A stretch of DNA of 64,000 nt from Umezawaea endophytica (GTDB taxonomy: Bacteria; Actinomycetota; Actinomycetes; Mycobacteriales; Pseudonocardiaceae). Under the pieces are notes generated by a model, which worked only from the letters and a program-made list of their open reading frames with translations, ran no database searches and was not told where the DNA came from. A program made the translations under genes and the position numbers. The stretch is from positions 509,591-573,590 of the forward strand of contig NZ_JANYMP010000001.1 in assembly GCF_025061645.1 (NCBI RefSeq), in the 5' to 3' direction. Positions 36,103 to 45,288 of this stretch are shown in pieces (positions within the stretch are counted from its first letter, which is position 1; each line of letters opens with the position of its first letter).

Positions 36103-37692
36103 TCACCGCCTCCGACCGGCCGCCAACCGCACCGACACGGCACCGAAGGACGAGCGGCCCGTGTGCGTCGAGCACTGGAGGCCGACGTAGCTGGTCTGCG
36201 GGATCAGGGTCGGGTCCACTGTGGACAGGACGAGGCGGTCGCCGTCGTGCAGCGTGAGGGTGGAACCGGTCAGCGTGAAGCGGAGCCGGTGGGTGGTGCC
36301 GGGGGTGATGGCGGTGGCGCTGCCGACCCCGGCGATCCTGGTGTTCACGCCGTCGGCGACGACGCCGATGGCGTACTCGTTGCCCCACGAGGCGATGCCC
36401 GCGTAGTAGTAGCTGTCGCGACCCGTGCAGCGGGCCATCAGGACGGTGTCGCGGTCGGCGACGTCGGTGCTGTGCGGGGTGACGTCGGCGGTCAGCTCGT
36501 AGTCCAGCGCCGGGATGGGCACGTTGCCCTGCAACGTCTGCGGTGAGCCCGCGACGCCGTTGCCCAGGGTCGTGGCGCGGTTGCCGCCCACGGTGAACGA
36601 CGCGCCGCTGGGGATCGCCCAGCCCTGCGTCATGGTCCACTTCGCCGGGTCGACGATCTGCTGGGCCTCGCGCCAGATCGCCAGCTCGACCGTCTCGTTC
36701 CAGCCGGGGCGGTTGTTCTTCACGTTGTAGTACACGTGGTCCGCGCCCGCGTGCCGGACCACGAACTGCCGGTACACCATGGAGTCCTCCGGCCCGCCCG
36801 CGACGCCGAGGTCCAGTTCGTGGGCGGACCGCGTCAGCTCCCACTTCACGCCGTCGCGCGACAGCAGCTTCCCGCCCCGCGACGGGTAGTCGGCCTGCCA
36901 GCCCACGACGCGCATCTCGTACCCGCCGTCGTCGGTGCGCCGCACGTTCGGGCCGCCGATGCCCAGTGACGCCCAGCCGCCGTCGCGCATCGGCCGCACG
37001 ACGGGGTTGGCCGGGTGCTTCACCCACGGCCCGGCGGGGTTCTTCGCGGTGGCGTAGCAGATGTACTCGGGTTCACCGCCCGCCGACGCGATCTTGCCCG
37101 CCGTGTACCAGATCTTCCACGTCCGCTCGCCCCGGTCGTACATCAGCGCCGAGTTGTAGACGTAGTCGTCCTCCCACGGCATGGTCGATTCGAGCACCAC
37201 GCCGCGCTTGGTCCACGGTCCTCCCGGCGCGGACGCCGTCGCGTAGTGGACGCGGCCCTTGCCCTGGCCGTCGACGCCGAAGTACGTCATGTGCCAGGTG
37301 CCGTCGAGGTGCACGACGCTGGGCTGGTTCAGGTTGTTGCGGTCGCTGTCCAGCGACCGCACCAGCACCGGTTCCGCGGCCTTGGTCCAGTTCCGGCCGT
37401 CCTCGCTGGTGGCGTAGCCGACGTAGTACAGCGAGCCGTACCACATCTTGAACCTCGGACCGCCGCCCTCGTTGTAGACCAGGCAGGGGTCCTGGAGCAG
37501 GGAGGTCTCCCAGGGCAGCGACTGCCGGAGCACCACGCCCTGCCTCTGCCAGCCCGCGACCGGGCCGAAGGTGTCGCGCAGGACTTCTCGTCCGGGAGCG
37601 GCGGACGCGGTGGCCGTCGGCAGGCCGAGGCGCACGCCCGCCACGGCGGCGGCGCCCGCGCCGAGGAAGGTTCGGCGAGAGGGGTGGGACAT
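36103..37692 (-). CDS. Secreted (Tat) glycoside-hydrolase-like beta-propeller protein with C-terminal jelly-roll domain
   Basis: 529 residues. N-terminus SRRTFLGAGAAAVAG is a twin-arginine signal ending near ASA-APG. Residues ~40-350 have repeated short propeller blades with GH43/GH32-like traits (LLQDPCLVYNEGGGPRFKMW, LNQPSVVHLDGTWHMTYF, DYVYNSALMYD, GIGGPNVRRTDDGG). The last ~170 residues resemble a LamG/DUF1080 concanavalin-type domain (TVLMARCTGRDSYYYAGIAS). Family assignment within the propeller clans is uncertain. Being last of the sugar-acid operon, it probably releases the sugar from plant polysaccharide outside the cell. Confidence 0.75.
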   Translation of the reverse strand: MSHPSRRTFLGAGAAAVAGVRLGLPTATASAAPGREVLRDTFGPVAGWQRQGVVLRQSLPWETSLLQDPCLVYNEGGGPRFKMWYGSLYYVGYATSEDGRNWTKAAEPVLVRSLDSDRNNLNQPSVVHLDGTWHMTYFGVDGQGKGRVHYATASAPGGPWTKRGVVLESTMPWEDDYVYNSALMYDRGERTWKIWYTAGKIASAGGEPEYICYATAKNPAGPWVKHPANPVVRPMRDGGWASLGIGGPNVRRTDDGGYEMRVVGWQADYPSRGGKLLSRDGVKWELTRSAHELDLGVAGGPEDSMVYRQFVVRHAGADHVYYNVKNNRPGWNETVELAIWREAQQIVDPAKWTMTQGWAIPSGASFTVGGNRATTLGNGVAGSPQTLQGNVPIPALDYELTADVTPHSTDVADRDTVLMARCTGRDSYYYAGIASWGNEYAIGVVADGVNTRIAGVGSATAITPGTTHRLRFTLTGSTLTLHDGDRLVLSTVDPTLIPQTSYVGLQCSTHTGRSSFGAVSVRLAAGRRR

Positions 37693-37716
37693 CGTCGTCT
37701 CCAGTTCTCCAGTGGA

Positions 37717-38316
37717 TCAGTCGGCGAGTGCTCTGATGACCGCCGGGTCGGCGGTGGTGAAGGCGCTGCCCAACGACACGGCGCTCGCGCCCGCGTCGAG
37801 GAAGGCCTTGGCGTTGCCCGCGTCCACCCCGCCGGTCGCCACGAAGCGCACCCCTGGGAACGGGGCGCGCAGCGCGGTGAACCACGCGGGTGTGAGCACG
37901 GAGGCCGGGAAGGCCTTCTGCCACACGCATCCGGCCGCGAGGGCGGCGGACACCTCGGTGCCGGTGGCGACACCGGGCAGGTGCGGCACGCCCGCCGCGG
38001 CGGCGGCTCCCACCACGGCGGGGTCGAAGCCGGGCGCGACGGTGAACCCGACGCCGAGCGCGTGCACCGCGCGGAGCACGTCGGGGGTGGTCACCGTCCC
38101 CGCGCCGATCCGCACGGCGGGCCGGTCGCGCGCCCAGTCGATCGCGGCGGTCAGCGACGGCCGGGATTCCTCGCCGTGCCAGGGGACCTCGACCAGCTCG
38201 ACGCCGAGCGACGCGGCGTCGGCGCAGAGCCGGACCGTCGTCGCGGGGTCGTGGCCGCGCAGGATCACCATCACCGGGAAGCTCCCGAGGTGGGTCGTGA
38301 AGAGGTCAGCCCGCAC
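37717..38316 (-). CDS. 2-Dehydro-3-deoxy-6-phosphogalactonate/gluconate aldolase (KDPG-type class I)
   Basis: 199 residues, typical length. Catalytic E43 (VELVEVPW) and Schiff-base K134 (VWQKAFPAS) are in place, along with phosphate-loop motifs IGAGTV, FVATGGVD and AVSLGSAF. Splits the 6-phosphate of 2-keto-3-deoxy-gluconate or -galactonate into pyruvate and glyceraldehyde-3-phosphate. GTG start at 38316 overlaps the IclR stop by 11 bases. Neighbouring KDG-type kinase and galactonate-type dehydratase suggest the galactonate version. Confidence 0.9.
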   Translation of the reverse strand: MRADLFTTHLGSFPVMVILRGHDPATTVRLCADAASLGVELVEVPWHGEESRPSLTAAIDWARDRPAVRIGAGTVTTPDVLRAVHALGVGFTVAPGFDPAVVGAAAAAGVPHLPGVATGTEVSAALAAGCVWQKAFPASVLTPAWFTALRAPFPGVRFVATGGVDAGNAKAFLDAGASAVSLGSAFTTADPAVIRALAD

Positions 38317-39076
38317 TGCGGCCCACCCCCGCCGGGCCGGTCCAGCCGAGTTCGCGGGAGATCTCCGACGCCACCGCCCACAGCCGGGGCAGGTGGCGGC
38401 GGAGCTTCTCCAGCCGTTCGATGGCGCACAGCGCCGTGATCGACACGCCCGCCCGGATGGCGCCGCCGCCGTCGCGCACCGGCACGGCGACGCAGGCGAG
38501 GTAGCTCTCGTACTCGCCGTCGTCGACGGCGTAGCCCTGCTTGCGGACCTTGGCGAGTTCGGCGGCGAACTCGGCGCGACCGGTGATCGTCGAGTCGGTG
38601 AAGCGCTCGAACGTCGCCGACGCGAGCACCGCCTCGCACCGGTCGGGCGGGAGCCCGGCGAGGATCGCCTTCGCCACGCCCGCGGTGTGCACCTGGACGG
38701 GCGCGCCGATGCGGGACGCCATCCGCACGGCGCCGTGCCCCTCGACCTTGTCGACGTAGACGATGTCGTGCCCGTCGAGCTGCGCGAGGTGGATGGTGTG
38801 GCCGATCTCCTGCCCCAGCCGCTCCAGCCGCGGCCGGGCGGCGGTGCGCAGGTCCATCCGGTCGAGGGTTTCCACGGCCAGTCCGATCAGCCCGTAGCCG
38901 ATGGTCCAGGTGAGGTCGTCGAGCCTGCGCACCAGTCGGTGCCGTTCGAGGGTCTGGAGCAGCCGCAGCACGGTGGAGCGGTGCACGCCGAGCAGGTCGG
39001 CGAGGTGGGTGAGCCGCTGCGGGCCGGGCGCGCAGGCGTCGAGGATGGCGGCGGCCCGGTCGACGGACTGGGACAT
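38306..39076 (-). CDS. IclR-family transcriptional regulator
   Basis: 256 residues. N-terminal winged HTH (LADLLGVHRSTVLRLLQTLE), then the IclR effector domain (HLAQLDGHDIVYVDKVEG ... VQVHTAGVAKAILAG ... YAVDDGEYESYLACVAVPV). It lies inside the sugar-acid operon between the kinase (1 bp upstream) and the aldolase (11-base overlap), so its level follows the operon. It probably responds to a keto-deoxy sugar acid. Confidence 0.92.
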   Translation of the reverse strand: MSQSVDRAAAILDACAPGPQRLTHLADLLGVHRSTVLRLLQTLERHRLVRRLDDLTWTIGYGLIGLAVETLDRMDLRTAARPRLERLGQEIGHTIHLAQLDGHDIVYVDKVEGHGAVRMASRIGAPVQVHTAGVAKAILAGLPPDRCEAVLASATFERFTDSTITGRAEFAAELAKVRKQGYAVDDGEYESYLACVAVPVRDGGGAIRAGVSITALCAIERLEKLRRHLPRLWAVASEISRELGWTGPAGVGRSAG

Positions 39077-39077
39077 G

Positions 39078-40019
39078 TCAGCTCCCTGCTGCCGTGGCCC
39101 GGTCCGCCTCGCGGACCAGGTCGCCGGGCGGACGGGTGATCGTGCCGTGGTCGGACAGCGAGGTGAGCGCCGCTCCGGCCATCAGGTGCCCGAGGCGCAG
39201 CCGGGCCGGGTGCGGCAGGCCGATCAGCATCCCGTGCAGCCAGCCCGCCGCGAACGCGTCGCCCGCCCCGACCGGTTCCACGACGTCCACCGGCGGCGCG
39301 GGCTCGGTGAAGCGTCCCTCGGTGGTGAACGCGGTGGCGTCGACCGCCCCGTCCTTGACGACCACGGCCGCCGGTTCGGCGAGCAGCTCGCGCACCTGCT
39401 CCGGTGTGGTCGTGCCCCACAGCGCCGCGGCCTCGTCGAGCCCGACGAACACCACGTCGGCCCGCTGCGCCAGGGCGCGCAGGGTCAGGGCGGCGGCACG
39501 GGGATCGGGCCACAGCACCGGGCGGTGGTTGACGTCGAAGCTGGTCGACACCCCGTGGGCGGATGAGAGCGCGTACCGGACGGCGTCCCGGCAGGACGCC
39601 GACAGCGCGGGCGTCACACCCGACAGGTGCAGGTGCCGGGGGCGGGCGGCGAACGCGCGGTCCACGTCGGCGCGCGACAGGTGCGACGCGGCGGACCCGT
39701 CGCGGTAGTAGGTGACCCGCGACCCGTCCGCCGCCGGGTCCTTGAGGAACAACCCGGTGCGGTCCCGGTCGCGGCGCCGGGTCAGCGACACGTCCACGCC
39801 GGAGGCCGCCACGTCGGCGAGCACCCGCGAGCCCAGCGCGTCGTCGCCGACCAGGCTGACCCACGCGGCCGTGCTGCCGAGCTGCGCGAGCCCCTGCGCC
39901 ACGTTCGACTCGGCGCCCGCCGTGGTGAGCACGAAGCTCTCGGCCGAGCGCAGCGGCTTGCCGTCGGCGGGCACGAGCTGGGCCATGCTCTCGCCGAGGC
40001 ACACGACGTCCGGCCTCAT
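39078..40019 (-). CDS. PfkB-family sugar kinase, probable 2-keto-3-deoxy-galactonate/gluconate kinase
   Basis: 313 residues. PfkB marks: GGxxxN-like TTAGAESNVAQGLAQLG near the N-terminus and the catalytic/anion-hole DVVEPVGAGDAFAAGWLHG near the C-terminus (Asp base in GAGD). Substrate is inferred from the operon: it would phosphorylate KDG(al) before the neighbouring aldolase. The ATG overlaps the stop of the dehydrogenase (ATGA, 40016-40019). Confidence 0.88.
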   Translation of the reverse strand: MRPDVVCLGESMAQLVPADGKPLRSAESFVLTTAGAESNVAQGLAQLGSTAAWVSLVGDDALGSRVLADVAASGVDVSLTRRRDRDRTGLFLKDPAADGSRVTYYRDGSAASHLSRADVDRAFAARPRHLHLSGVTPALSASCRDAVRYALSSAHGVSTSFDVNHRPVLWPDPRAAALTLRALAQRADVVFVGLDEAAALWGTTTPEQVRELLAEPAAVVVKDGAVDATAFTTEGRFTEPAPPVDVVEPVGAGDAFAAGWLHGMLIGLPHPARLRLGHLMAGAALTSLSDHGTITRPPGDLVREADRATAAGS

Positions 40020-40999
40020 CCCGCCGCCACCGCGACGAACGCCCCGTCGCGCTCCAGCGAGTCGACGGCGGCCAGCACGACCGCGAGGTCGGCGAGTCCT
40101 TCCCGGCCCGGCACGACCGCTTCGCCGCCGACGTCGATCGCGCGGAGCCAGTCGTCCACGATGACCCGGTGGCTGTCGTAGTAGTTCTCGGCGCCCCGGT
40201 TCCCGCTCCCGTCGGGCGTCCACAGCCGGCAGCCGCCTTCGTCGCCGTCGTAGTCGACCACGACGTCGAGCCGCCCGCCGGTGCCCACCACGGCCGCCTC
40301 GACCTGCGCCGCCGGTCCGGGGCTGGACCAGGTCAGCAGGGTCTGCGCGACTCCGCCGTCCGCCAGCCGGAGGGTCAGCGCCACGGCGTCCGGCGTCCTC
40401 CCGCTCGCCGACACGGCTTCGACGGCGCCGCCGAGCTGCCGGACCAGGCTCGCCTGGTGCGTGCCCTGGTCGAGCAGGACTCCGCTGGACGGTCCGGTGC
40501 CCCGACGCCAGCCGTCGCGCACCCACACGCCGTCGACGCGGTAGGCGCGGGTGGCCAGGATCGCCAGCACGGCACCGACTTCCCCGGCCTCCAGGGCCGC
40601 GCGGGCGTCGACCACGGCCCGCAGGTGCGGGTAGTTCTCGGCCACCGCGAGGACGAGCCCGCCGTCCGCCGCGGCCTCCACCATCCACCGCGCCTCCGCC
40701 AGGGTGGTGGCGACGGGCTTCTCCACCAGCACGTGGCAGCCGGCTTCCAGCGCCTCCAGCACGACCTCCGCGTGCAGGTGGTGCGGCACGCGGACGTCGA
40801 CCGCGGTGGCGCCGGTCGCCCCGAGCGCTTCGGCCAGGGTCGCGAACGGCGCGGCCCCGGTCACCGCCGCGACCCGGCCCGCCCGGTCCGGGTCGGGGTC
40901 GACGACGGCGACCAGCGCGGGCGCTCCCGGTCCGCTGTAGACGGAACGGGCCACTATCTCGCCCATCGCGCCGCACCCCACCAGGGCGATCCCGGTCAC
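40016..40999 (-). CDS. Gfo/Idh/MocA-family sugar dehydrogenase
   Basis: 327 residues. Rossmann start IALVGCGAMGEIVARSV, AVDVRVPHHLHAEVVLEAL and the family-defining EKP motif (HVLVEKPVATT), then the alpha/beta substrate domain with a catalytic-type His region (GVLLDQGTHQASLVRQLGG). In an operon with an SMP-30 lactonase and an acid dehydratase, the expected job is oxidation of an aldose (galactose, or arabinose/fucose) to its lactone with NAD(P). GTG start overlaps the lactonase stop. Confidence 0.85.
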   Translation of the reverse strand: MTGIALVGCGAMGEIVARSVYSGPGAPALVAVVDPDPDRAGRVAAVTGAAPFATLAEALGATGATAVDVRVPHHLHAEVVLEALEAGCHVLVEKPVATTLAEARWMVEAAADGGLVLAVAENYPHLRAVVDARAALEAGEVGAVLAILATRAYRVDGVWVRDGWRRGTGPSSGVLLDQGTHQASLVRQLGGAVEAVSASGRTPDAVALTLRLADGGVAQTLLTWSSPGPAAQVEAAVVGTGGRLDVVVDYDGDEGGCRLWTPDGSGNRGAENYYDSHRVIVDDWLRAIDVGGEAVVPGREGLADLAVVLAAVDSLERDGAFVAVAAG

Positions 41000-41889
41000 G
41001 AGCCGCTCACCGCGAACCGGTCCGCCGGCAGGCCCGCGACGCCCGTCCGGACCGCGAAGACCTTGCCCGCGTGGGGTTCCGCCGCCGACCGCTCCGGCGT
41101 GAACCCCTCCCGCGAGGTCGTCACGAACAGCACCGACAGGTCCGGGCCGCCGAAGCAGCAACTGCTGACCTGCGTGGCGGGCACGTCGACCCGTGCCAGC
41201 ACCTCACCGCTCGGGCTGAACCGCACCACCGCCGACCCGCCCCACAGCGCCACCCACAGGCACCCCTCCGCGTCCACGGCCATGCCGTCCGGCGCGCCGA
41301 GCGACGGGGCTATCCCGAACGCCGTCCTCCGGCCGACCAGTCGACCGTCCGGGTCGACCTCGACCAGGTCGACGCGCCGGGTGGGCGTGTCGACGTAGTG
41401 GAACGACTCCGGGTCGCGCCAGGCGATCCCGTTGGAGATCGTCACGTCGTCGAGCACGCGCTCCGCCCGGTCGCCGTCCAGCCGGTACAGCGACCCCGCT
41501 CCCGGCGTCCGGTCGTGGGCCATGCTGCCCGCCCACATCCGGCCGAGCGGGTCGCAGCACCCGTCGTTCATCCGGGTGCGCCCGCCGTTCGCCCGCTCGG
41601 GTTCGGCCAGCGCCCGCACGGAGCCGTCGACGCCGAGCCGGGCGAAGCCGAACTCGCTCGCGACGACCCAGCCGTCGTCCGGGGACGCGCACGGCACGAC
41701 CGCGCCGACCGCCTGCCCCAGCCCGTGGGTGGCGATGACGTCGAGCCCGTCGGACGACCACCCGGCGCGGCGCACGAGACCCGCGTAGAGGTCCACCCAC
41801 AGCAGTTCCTGGCGCACGTCGTCCCACAGCGGGCCCTCGGCGTGCTCGGCGCGGTCGTCGAGGACGGCTTCGGCCTGGTAGGTCGGCAT
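40996..41889 (-). CDS. SMP-30/gluconolactonase-family sugar lactonase
   Basis: 297 residues, a six-bladed propeller. Metal ligands expected of the family are visible: Glu in AEGPLWDD, Asn in RTRMNDGCCDPLG, Asn in TISNGIAW and Asp in GAPDGMAVD. It hydrolyses the aldonolactone made by the dehydrogenase to the open acid used by the dehydratase. ATG at 41889 with GGGGAGG nearby. It is 19 bp from the glycosidase stop and in the same operon. Confidence 0.9.
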   Translation of the reverse strand: MPTYQAEAVLDDRAEHAEGPLWDDVRQELLWVDLYAGLVRRAGWSSDGLDVIATHGLGQAVGAVVPCASPDDGWVVASEFGFARLGVDGSVRALAEPERANGGRTRMNDGCCDPLGRMWAGSMAHDRTPGAGSLYRLDGDRAERVLDDVTISNGIAWRDPESFHYVDTPTRRVDLVEVDPDGRLVGRRTAFGIAPSLGAPDGMAVDAEGCLWVALWGGSAVVRFSPSGEVLARVDVPATQVSSCCFGGPDLSVLFVTTSREGFTPERSAAEPHAGKVFAVRTGVAGLPADRFAVSGS

Positions 41890-41908
41890 CTCGTTCCTCC
41901 CCTGGGTG

Positions 41909-44275
41909 CTAGCCGCGCAGGCGCAGCGACGTGTACGAGTTGGCCGGGAACGTGTAGGTCAGCGTGGTGCCGCCGGTGAGCCGGGCGGTGGAGTCGTGCG
42001 GCACGACGTTGTCCGGGTTGCCCGCGGTGTTCACGCCGTTCGGCCGACCGTCCAAAGTGGTCACCGCGGCGGTGTCGGCGCGGAACCCGTCGAGGCGGAC
42101 GGTGTAGGTCAGCGGCACGCCGGTGGCGTTGACCACGTCGATCGACAACTGCCTGCCGTCGGCGCTGGCCAAGGCTGTCGCGTTGACCAGCGCGTCACCG
42201 CCCGTGAGGTCCGCGCGGACCACGTCGGGCAGCCACGAGTCCGCCTTCATCCGGTGCACGTGGTACGGCGGCTGGCCCCAGACCTGGTTCTGGTTCAGGA
42301 AGAGCAGCCCCTGGTTCCAGCCGTTGTCGTTCTGCCCGTCCACCTGGAGCGCGTTGGCCGACGACACCACGTCCACCTTCGGTCTGCGCTGCAACGCGTT
42401 GATCGTGTACGCGTTCGCCAGCGCTCGGGCCAGGTCGTGCCGGTCGGCGTTCAGCTCGAACACCACCACGTGGTAGTCCGCGCCGGGGCTGATCCGGCCG
42501 AGCTGGTCGACGTAGCTGTCCAGGGCGCGGATCTGCGACTCGACGCCGTCGGTCTGCTGCGTCCACAGGTGGATGTCGAAGTCGACCACCGCGCCGTAGG
42601 CCTTCGACAGGTCCAGGATCTTCCGGTGCGCGGCCAGGGTGTTCACCTTGCCGCCGCCGGTGAAGTCGTACGGGTCGACGATCACGTCGCTGTAGGAGAA
42701 GTCGCCGACCACGAGCCGGATCGTCGGGTCGTAGGTCCAGACGACGTCCGCGAGCGCCTTGAACTTCCGCCAGTACTCCTCGTCGACGGCGTTCTCGTTG
42801 CCGAGCTGGATCCGGCGCACCGCGTAGGGCGCGGGGTGGCCGTCGGCGACGCGGCGCGCGCCCCACGTCGACCCCGCGGGCCCGTAGAGGTACTGGAGCA
42901 GGTCGGCCACGTCCTGCGGGGTCTCGTCGATGTTCAGCGACGGCACGGCCTCGATCCCCATCGCCTCGCCGAGCTGGAGGAACTCGAAGATCCCCCAGCC
43001 GTTGGACTCGTACGGGTACCAGAAGCCCTTGGTGACGGGCCGGTGCACGGGGTCGCCGATCATCGACTTCCAGCGGTACTCGGACACGTCGCCGCAGCCG
43101 CTGTTGGCGCAGCCGCCGAACCGGATGGCCCTCAACCCCTGCCGCACCATGGCGTCGACGACGTCCTTGCGCGCGTGCTGGCCCTGGAACCGGCCCCACG
43201 CACCGGGTTCGAGGAACACGTGGCCGATGTCCGCCGTGCCCGGCCGGGTCAGTTCGACGACGAGCCTGCCGTGCGCGTCGGCCGCGTTCGGGGTCAGCGT
43301 GAACGTGGAGGTGCGCCAGCCCGCGCCGGACGCGCGCACCTCGGTGCGGGCGTAGGTCTCGCTGCCGTCCGCGTTCTCCAGCGCCACGGCGACGGTCTGG
43401 TCGGTGCGCAGCACGATCGTTCCCTCGTAGGGCTTCCCGGCCACGAGACCGAGGCCCTGGCGGTTGAGCCCCCGGTTCTCCACGCCGACGCCGCCGCGCC
43501 CGGAGGCGAACCGGATCCGCTGGGACTGCTTCCCCTTGAACGGGGCCGAGGTGTCGAGGGAGTACTCACCCCGTGCGCCGCCCCTCGACGTCGCCCGCCA
43601 CATCCCGCTCACGCCGGGGTCGTAGGCCGGTTCGGCGAACGCCTCGCCGAACACCATCTGGCTGTAGAGACCGCCGTAGATCTCGTGGTTGACGTCCTCC
43701 AGGCCCGCCGCGACGTGCGTGCGCGGCACCTGGCTGACGACCTGGTCCGCGTGCACGGTCAGCTCGCGGACCAAAGCGGTCGGCACGAGCTTCCACGTCT
43801 GCCCGGTCCGGCCGTTCGCCCGGCTCCAGAGCTGGGTCTCGGTCCCGGCCGCGGTCCGACCGTCCTTGGTGGACATCAGCCGCTCACCGGTCCCCCGGTT
43901 CGCGATGGTGGCGGTGCCGCCGCCCGCGTCGTCGATCCGCCACTGCTGGTCCGGGTAGCCGCCCAGGTAGTCCCACAGGTGCACAACGGCGCCGTCGCCG
44001 GAACCGCCGTTCACCGTGGACAGGGACTTGCCGTTGCCGTCGTTGACGATCCGGCGGAAGCCGTCGCCCAGGTCGACGATCCGCCACAACTGGCGGCGGT
44101 CACCCGCGTACGGGTCGATCGTCATCACCGGGTCGCCGCCGGACCCGGTGGCGCCGAGGACGTGACCGCTGGTGGCCTCGACGAGCGTGTAGGTGGTCTC
44201 CGGAGCGGCCGTCGCGACCGCCGCTCCGCTCACGACCAGCGCGGCCACGAGCGCCGCGATCAGGTGACGTGGCAT
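41909..44275 (-). CDS. Secreted GH51-like (alpha-L-arabinofuranosidase-type) glycosidase with N-terminal ricin-type domain
   Basis: 788 residues. Sec signal (ALVAALVVSGAAVATAAPE). Residues ~27-165 form a ricin-B-like beta-trefoil (repeated QLWRIV, QQWRIDD, QTWKLV). A carbohydrate-binding beta domain follows, then a TIM barrel with acid/base E494 (IQLGNENAVDEEYW) and nucleophile E607 (VVVFELNADRHDLA), then a C-terminal beta domain. The two Glu contexts match GH51/clan A. Expected to release arabinose or galactose from plant side chains for the adjacent importer. ATG at 44275 follows GGGGGAGG; upstream in-frame codons are overlap with the permease gene and not translated. Confidence 0.85.
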   Translation of the reverse strand: MPRHLIAALVAALVVSGAAVATAAPETTYTLVEATSGHVLGATGSGGDPVMTIDPYAGDRRQLWRIVDLGDGFRRIVNDGNGKSLSTVNGGSGDGAVVHLWDYLGGYPDQQWRIDDAGGGTATIANRGTGERLMSTKDGRTAAGTETQLWSRANGRTGQTWKLVPTALVRELTVHADQVVSQVPRTHVAAGLEDVNHEIYGGLYSQMVFGEAFAEPAYDPGVSGMWRATSRGGARGEYSLDTSAPFKGKQSQRIRFASGRGGVGVENRGLNRQGLGLVAGKPYEGTIVLRTDQTVAVALENADGSETYARTEVRASGAGWRTSTFTLTPNAADAHGRLVVELTRPGTADIGHVFLEPGAWGRFQGQHARKDVVDAMVRQGLRAIRFGGCANSGCGDVSEYRWKSMIGDPVHRPVTKGFWYPYESNGWGIFEFLQLGEAMGIEAVPSLNIDETPQDVADLLQYLYGPAGSTWGARRVADGHPAPYAVRRIQLGNENAVDEEYWRKFKALADVVWTYDPTIRLVVGDFSYSDVIVDPYDFTGGGKVNTLAAHRKILDLSKAYGAVVDFDIHLWTQQTDGVESQIRALDSYVDQLGRISPGADYHVVVFELNADRHDLARALANAYTINALQRRPKVDVVSSANALQVDGQNDNGWNQGLLFLNQNQVWGQPPYHVHRMKADSWLPDVVRADLTGGDALVNATALASADGRQLSIDVVNATGVPLTYTVRLDGFRADTAAVTTLDGRPNGVNTAGNPDNVVPHDSTARLTGGTTLTYTFPANSYTSLRLRG

Positions 44276-44292
44276 GGACTTCCTCCCCCGGT

Positions 44293-45288
44293 TCACCGCC
44301 GGTCCCGTTCGGCCCCGCGGCCGCGCAGCCGGTCGGTCACCACGGCGACGGCGAGCACCGCGCCGAGCACGATCTGCTGGTAGTAGGGCGATACGTGCAG
44401 GATCACCAGGCCGTTGTTGATGAGGACGAGCAGGATCGCGCCGAACGCGACGCCGAGCACCCGGCCGACGCCACCCGCGAGGCCGACCCCGCCGATGACC
44501 GCCGCCGCGATGGCGTTCAACTCCCAGCCGGTGGCGATGCTGGGCTGGCCGACGGTCAGCCGGGCCGTCACCAGCACGCCGACGGCGGCGGCGCACGTGC
44601 TGCTCACGACGTAGGCGAGGACCACCCGGCGCCGGGTGCGGATGCCCGCCAGGCGCGCGGCCTCGGCGTTGCCGCCGACCGCGTAGAGCTGGCGGCCCTG
44701 GTAGGTGCGTTCGAGGAACAGCCAGGCCAGGACGCACGCGCCGAGGAACAGCAGGGTCGGCACGGGGACGCTCGCGATCCGGTACTGGGCAATGCTGGTG
44801 AACACCTCGCCGACGCCGTCGATGGGGAAGCCCTCGGTCAGCGCGAGAGCCGCACCGCGGGCCGCCACGAGCGTGACGAGCGTCGTCACGAACGGCGGGA
44901 CGCCGAGCACCGTCACGGACAGGCCGTGCACGACGCCGATGGCCGCCCCGGTGACCAGGGCCAGCGCGATGGCGACCACGTCGGGGAGTCCGGCGTGGAC
45001 GTTCAGCCACGCCGACCACACGCCGGACAGCGCCACCACCGACCCGACGGACAGGTCGATGCCGCCGGTGATGATGACGAAGCTGACGCCGAGCGCGAGC
45101 AGCCCGTACTGGGCCAGGTCGACGCCCATCGTCTGGAGGTTCGACACGCCCGCGAAGTTGCCGTTGGCCAGCGCGAACACCGCGAAGACCACCACGACGG
45201 CGCCGACGACGCCGATCTCCTTGCCGCGCAGGAAGGTACCGCCGAGCGCGACCCGCGGTGGCGGTGGTTCGGTCAGGGACGTGGTCAC
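44293..45288 (-). CDS. Ribose-type sugar ABC transporter permease
   Basis: 331 residues, 8-10 membrane helices. The RbsC-family signature is clear: GVSFVIITGGIDLSVGSVVA and the EAA-like loop AVGGNAEAARLAGIRTRRRV. ATG at 45288 overlaps the ATPase stop (45285). Forms the membrane channel with the ATPase and binding protein encoded upstream. Confidence 0.94.
   Translation of the reverse strand: MTTSLTEPPPPRVALGGTFLRGKEIGVVGAVVVVFAVFALANGNFAGVSNLQTMGVDLAQYGLLALGVSFVIITGGIDLSVGSVVALSGVWSAWLNVHAGLPDVVAIALALVTGAAIGVVHGLSVTVLGVPPFVTTLVTLVAARGAALALTEGFPIDGVGEVFTSIAQYRIASVPVPTLLFLGACVLAWLFLERTYQGRQLYAVGGNAEAARLAGIRTRRRVVLAYVVSSTCAAAVGVLVTARLTVGQPSIATGWELNAIAAAVIGGVGLAGGVGRVLGVAFGAILLVLINNGLVILHVSPYYQQIVLGAVLAVAVVTDRLRGRGAERDRR

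Noticed and set aside
41906-44383. An 825-codon plus-strand frame.
   Set aside because: Antisense to the GH51-like gene, with shadow composition and no recognisable domain.
44276-45019. An N-terminal extension of the GH51-like protein.
   Set aside because: It would overlap the permease gene and hide a good Sec signal starting at 44275, which has its own GGGGGAGG.
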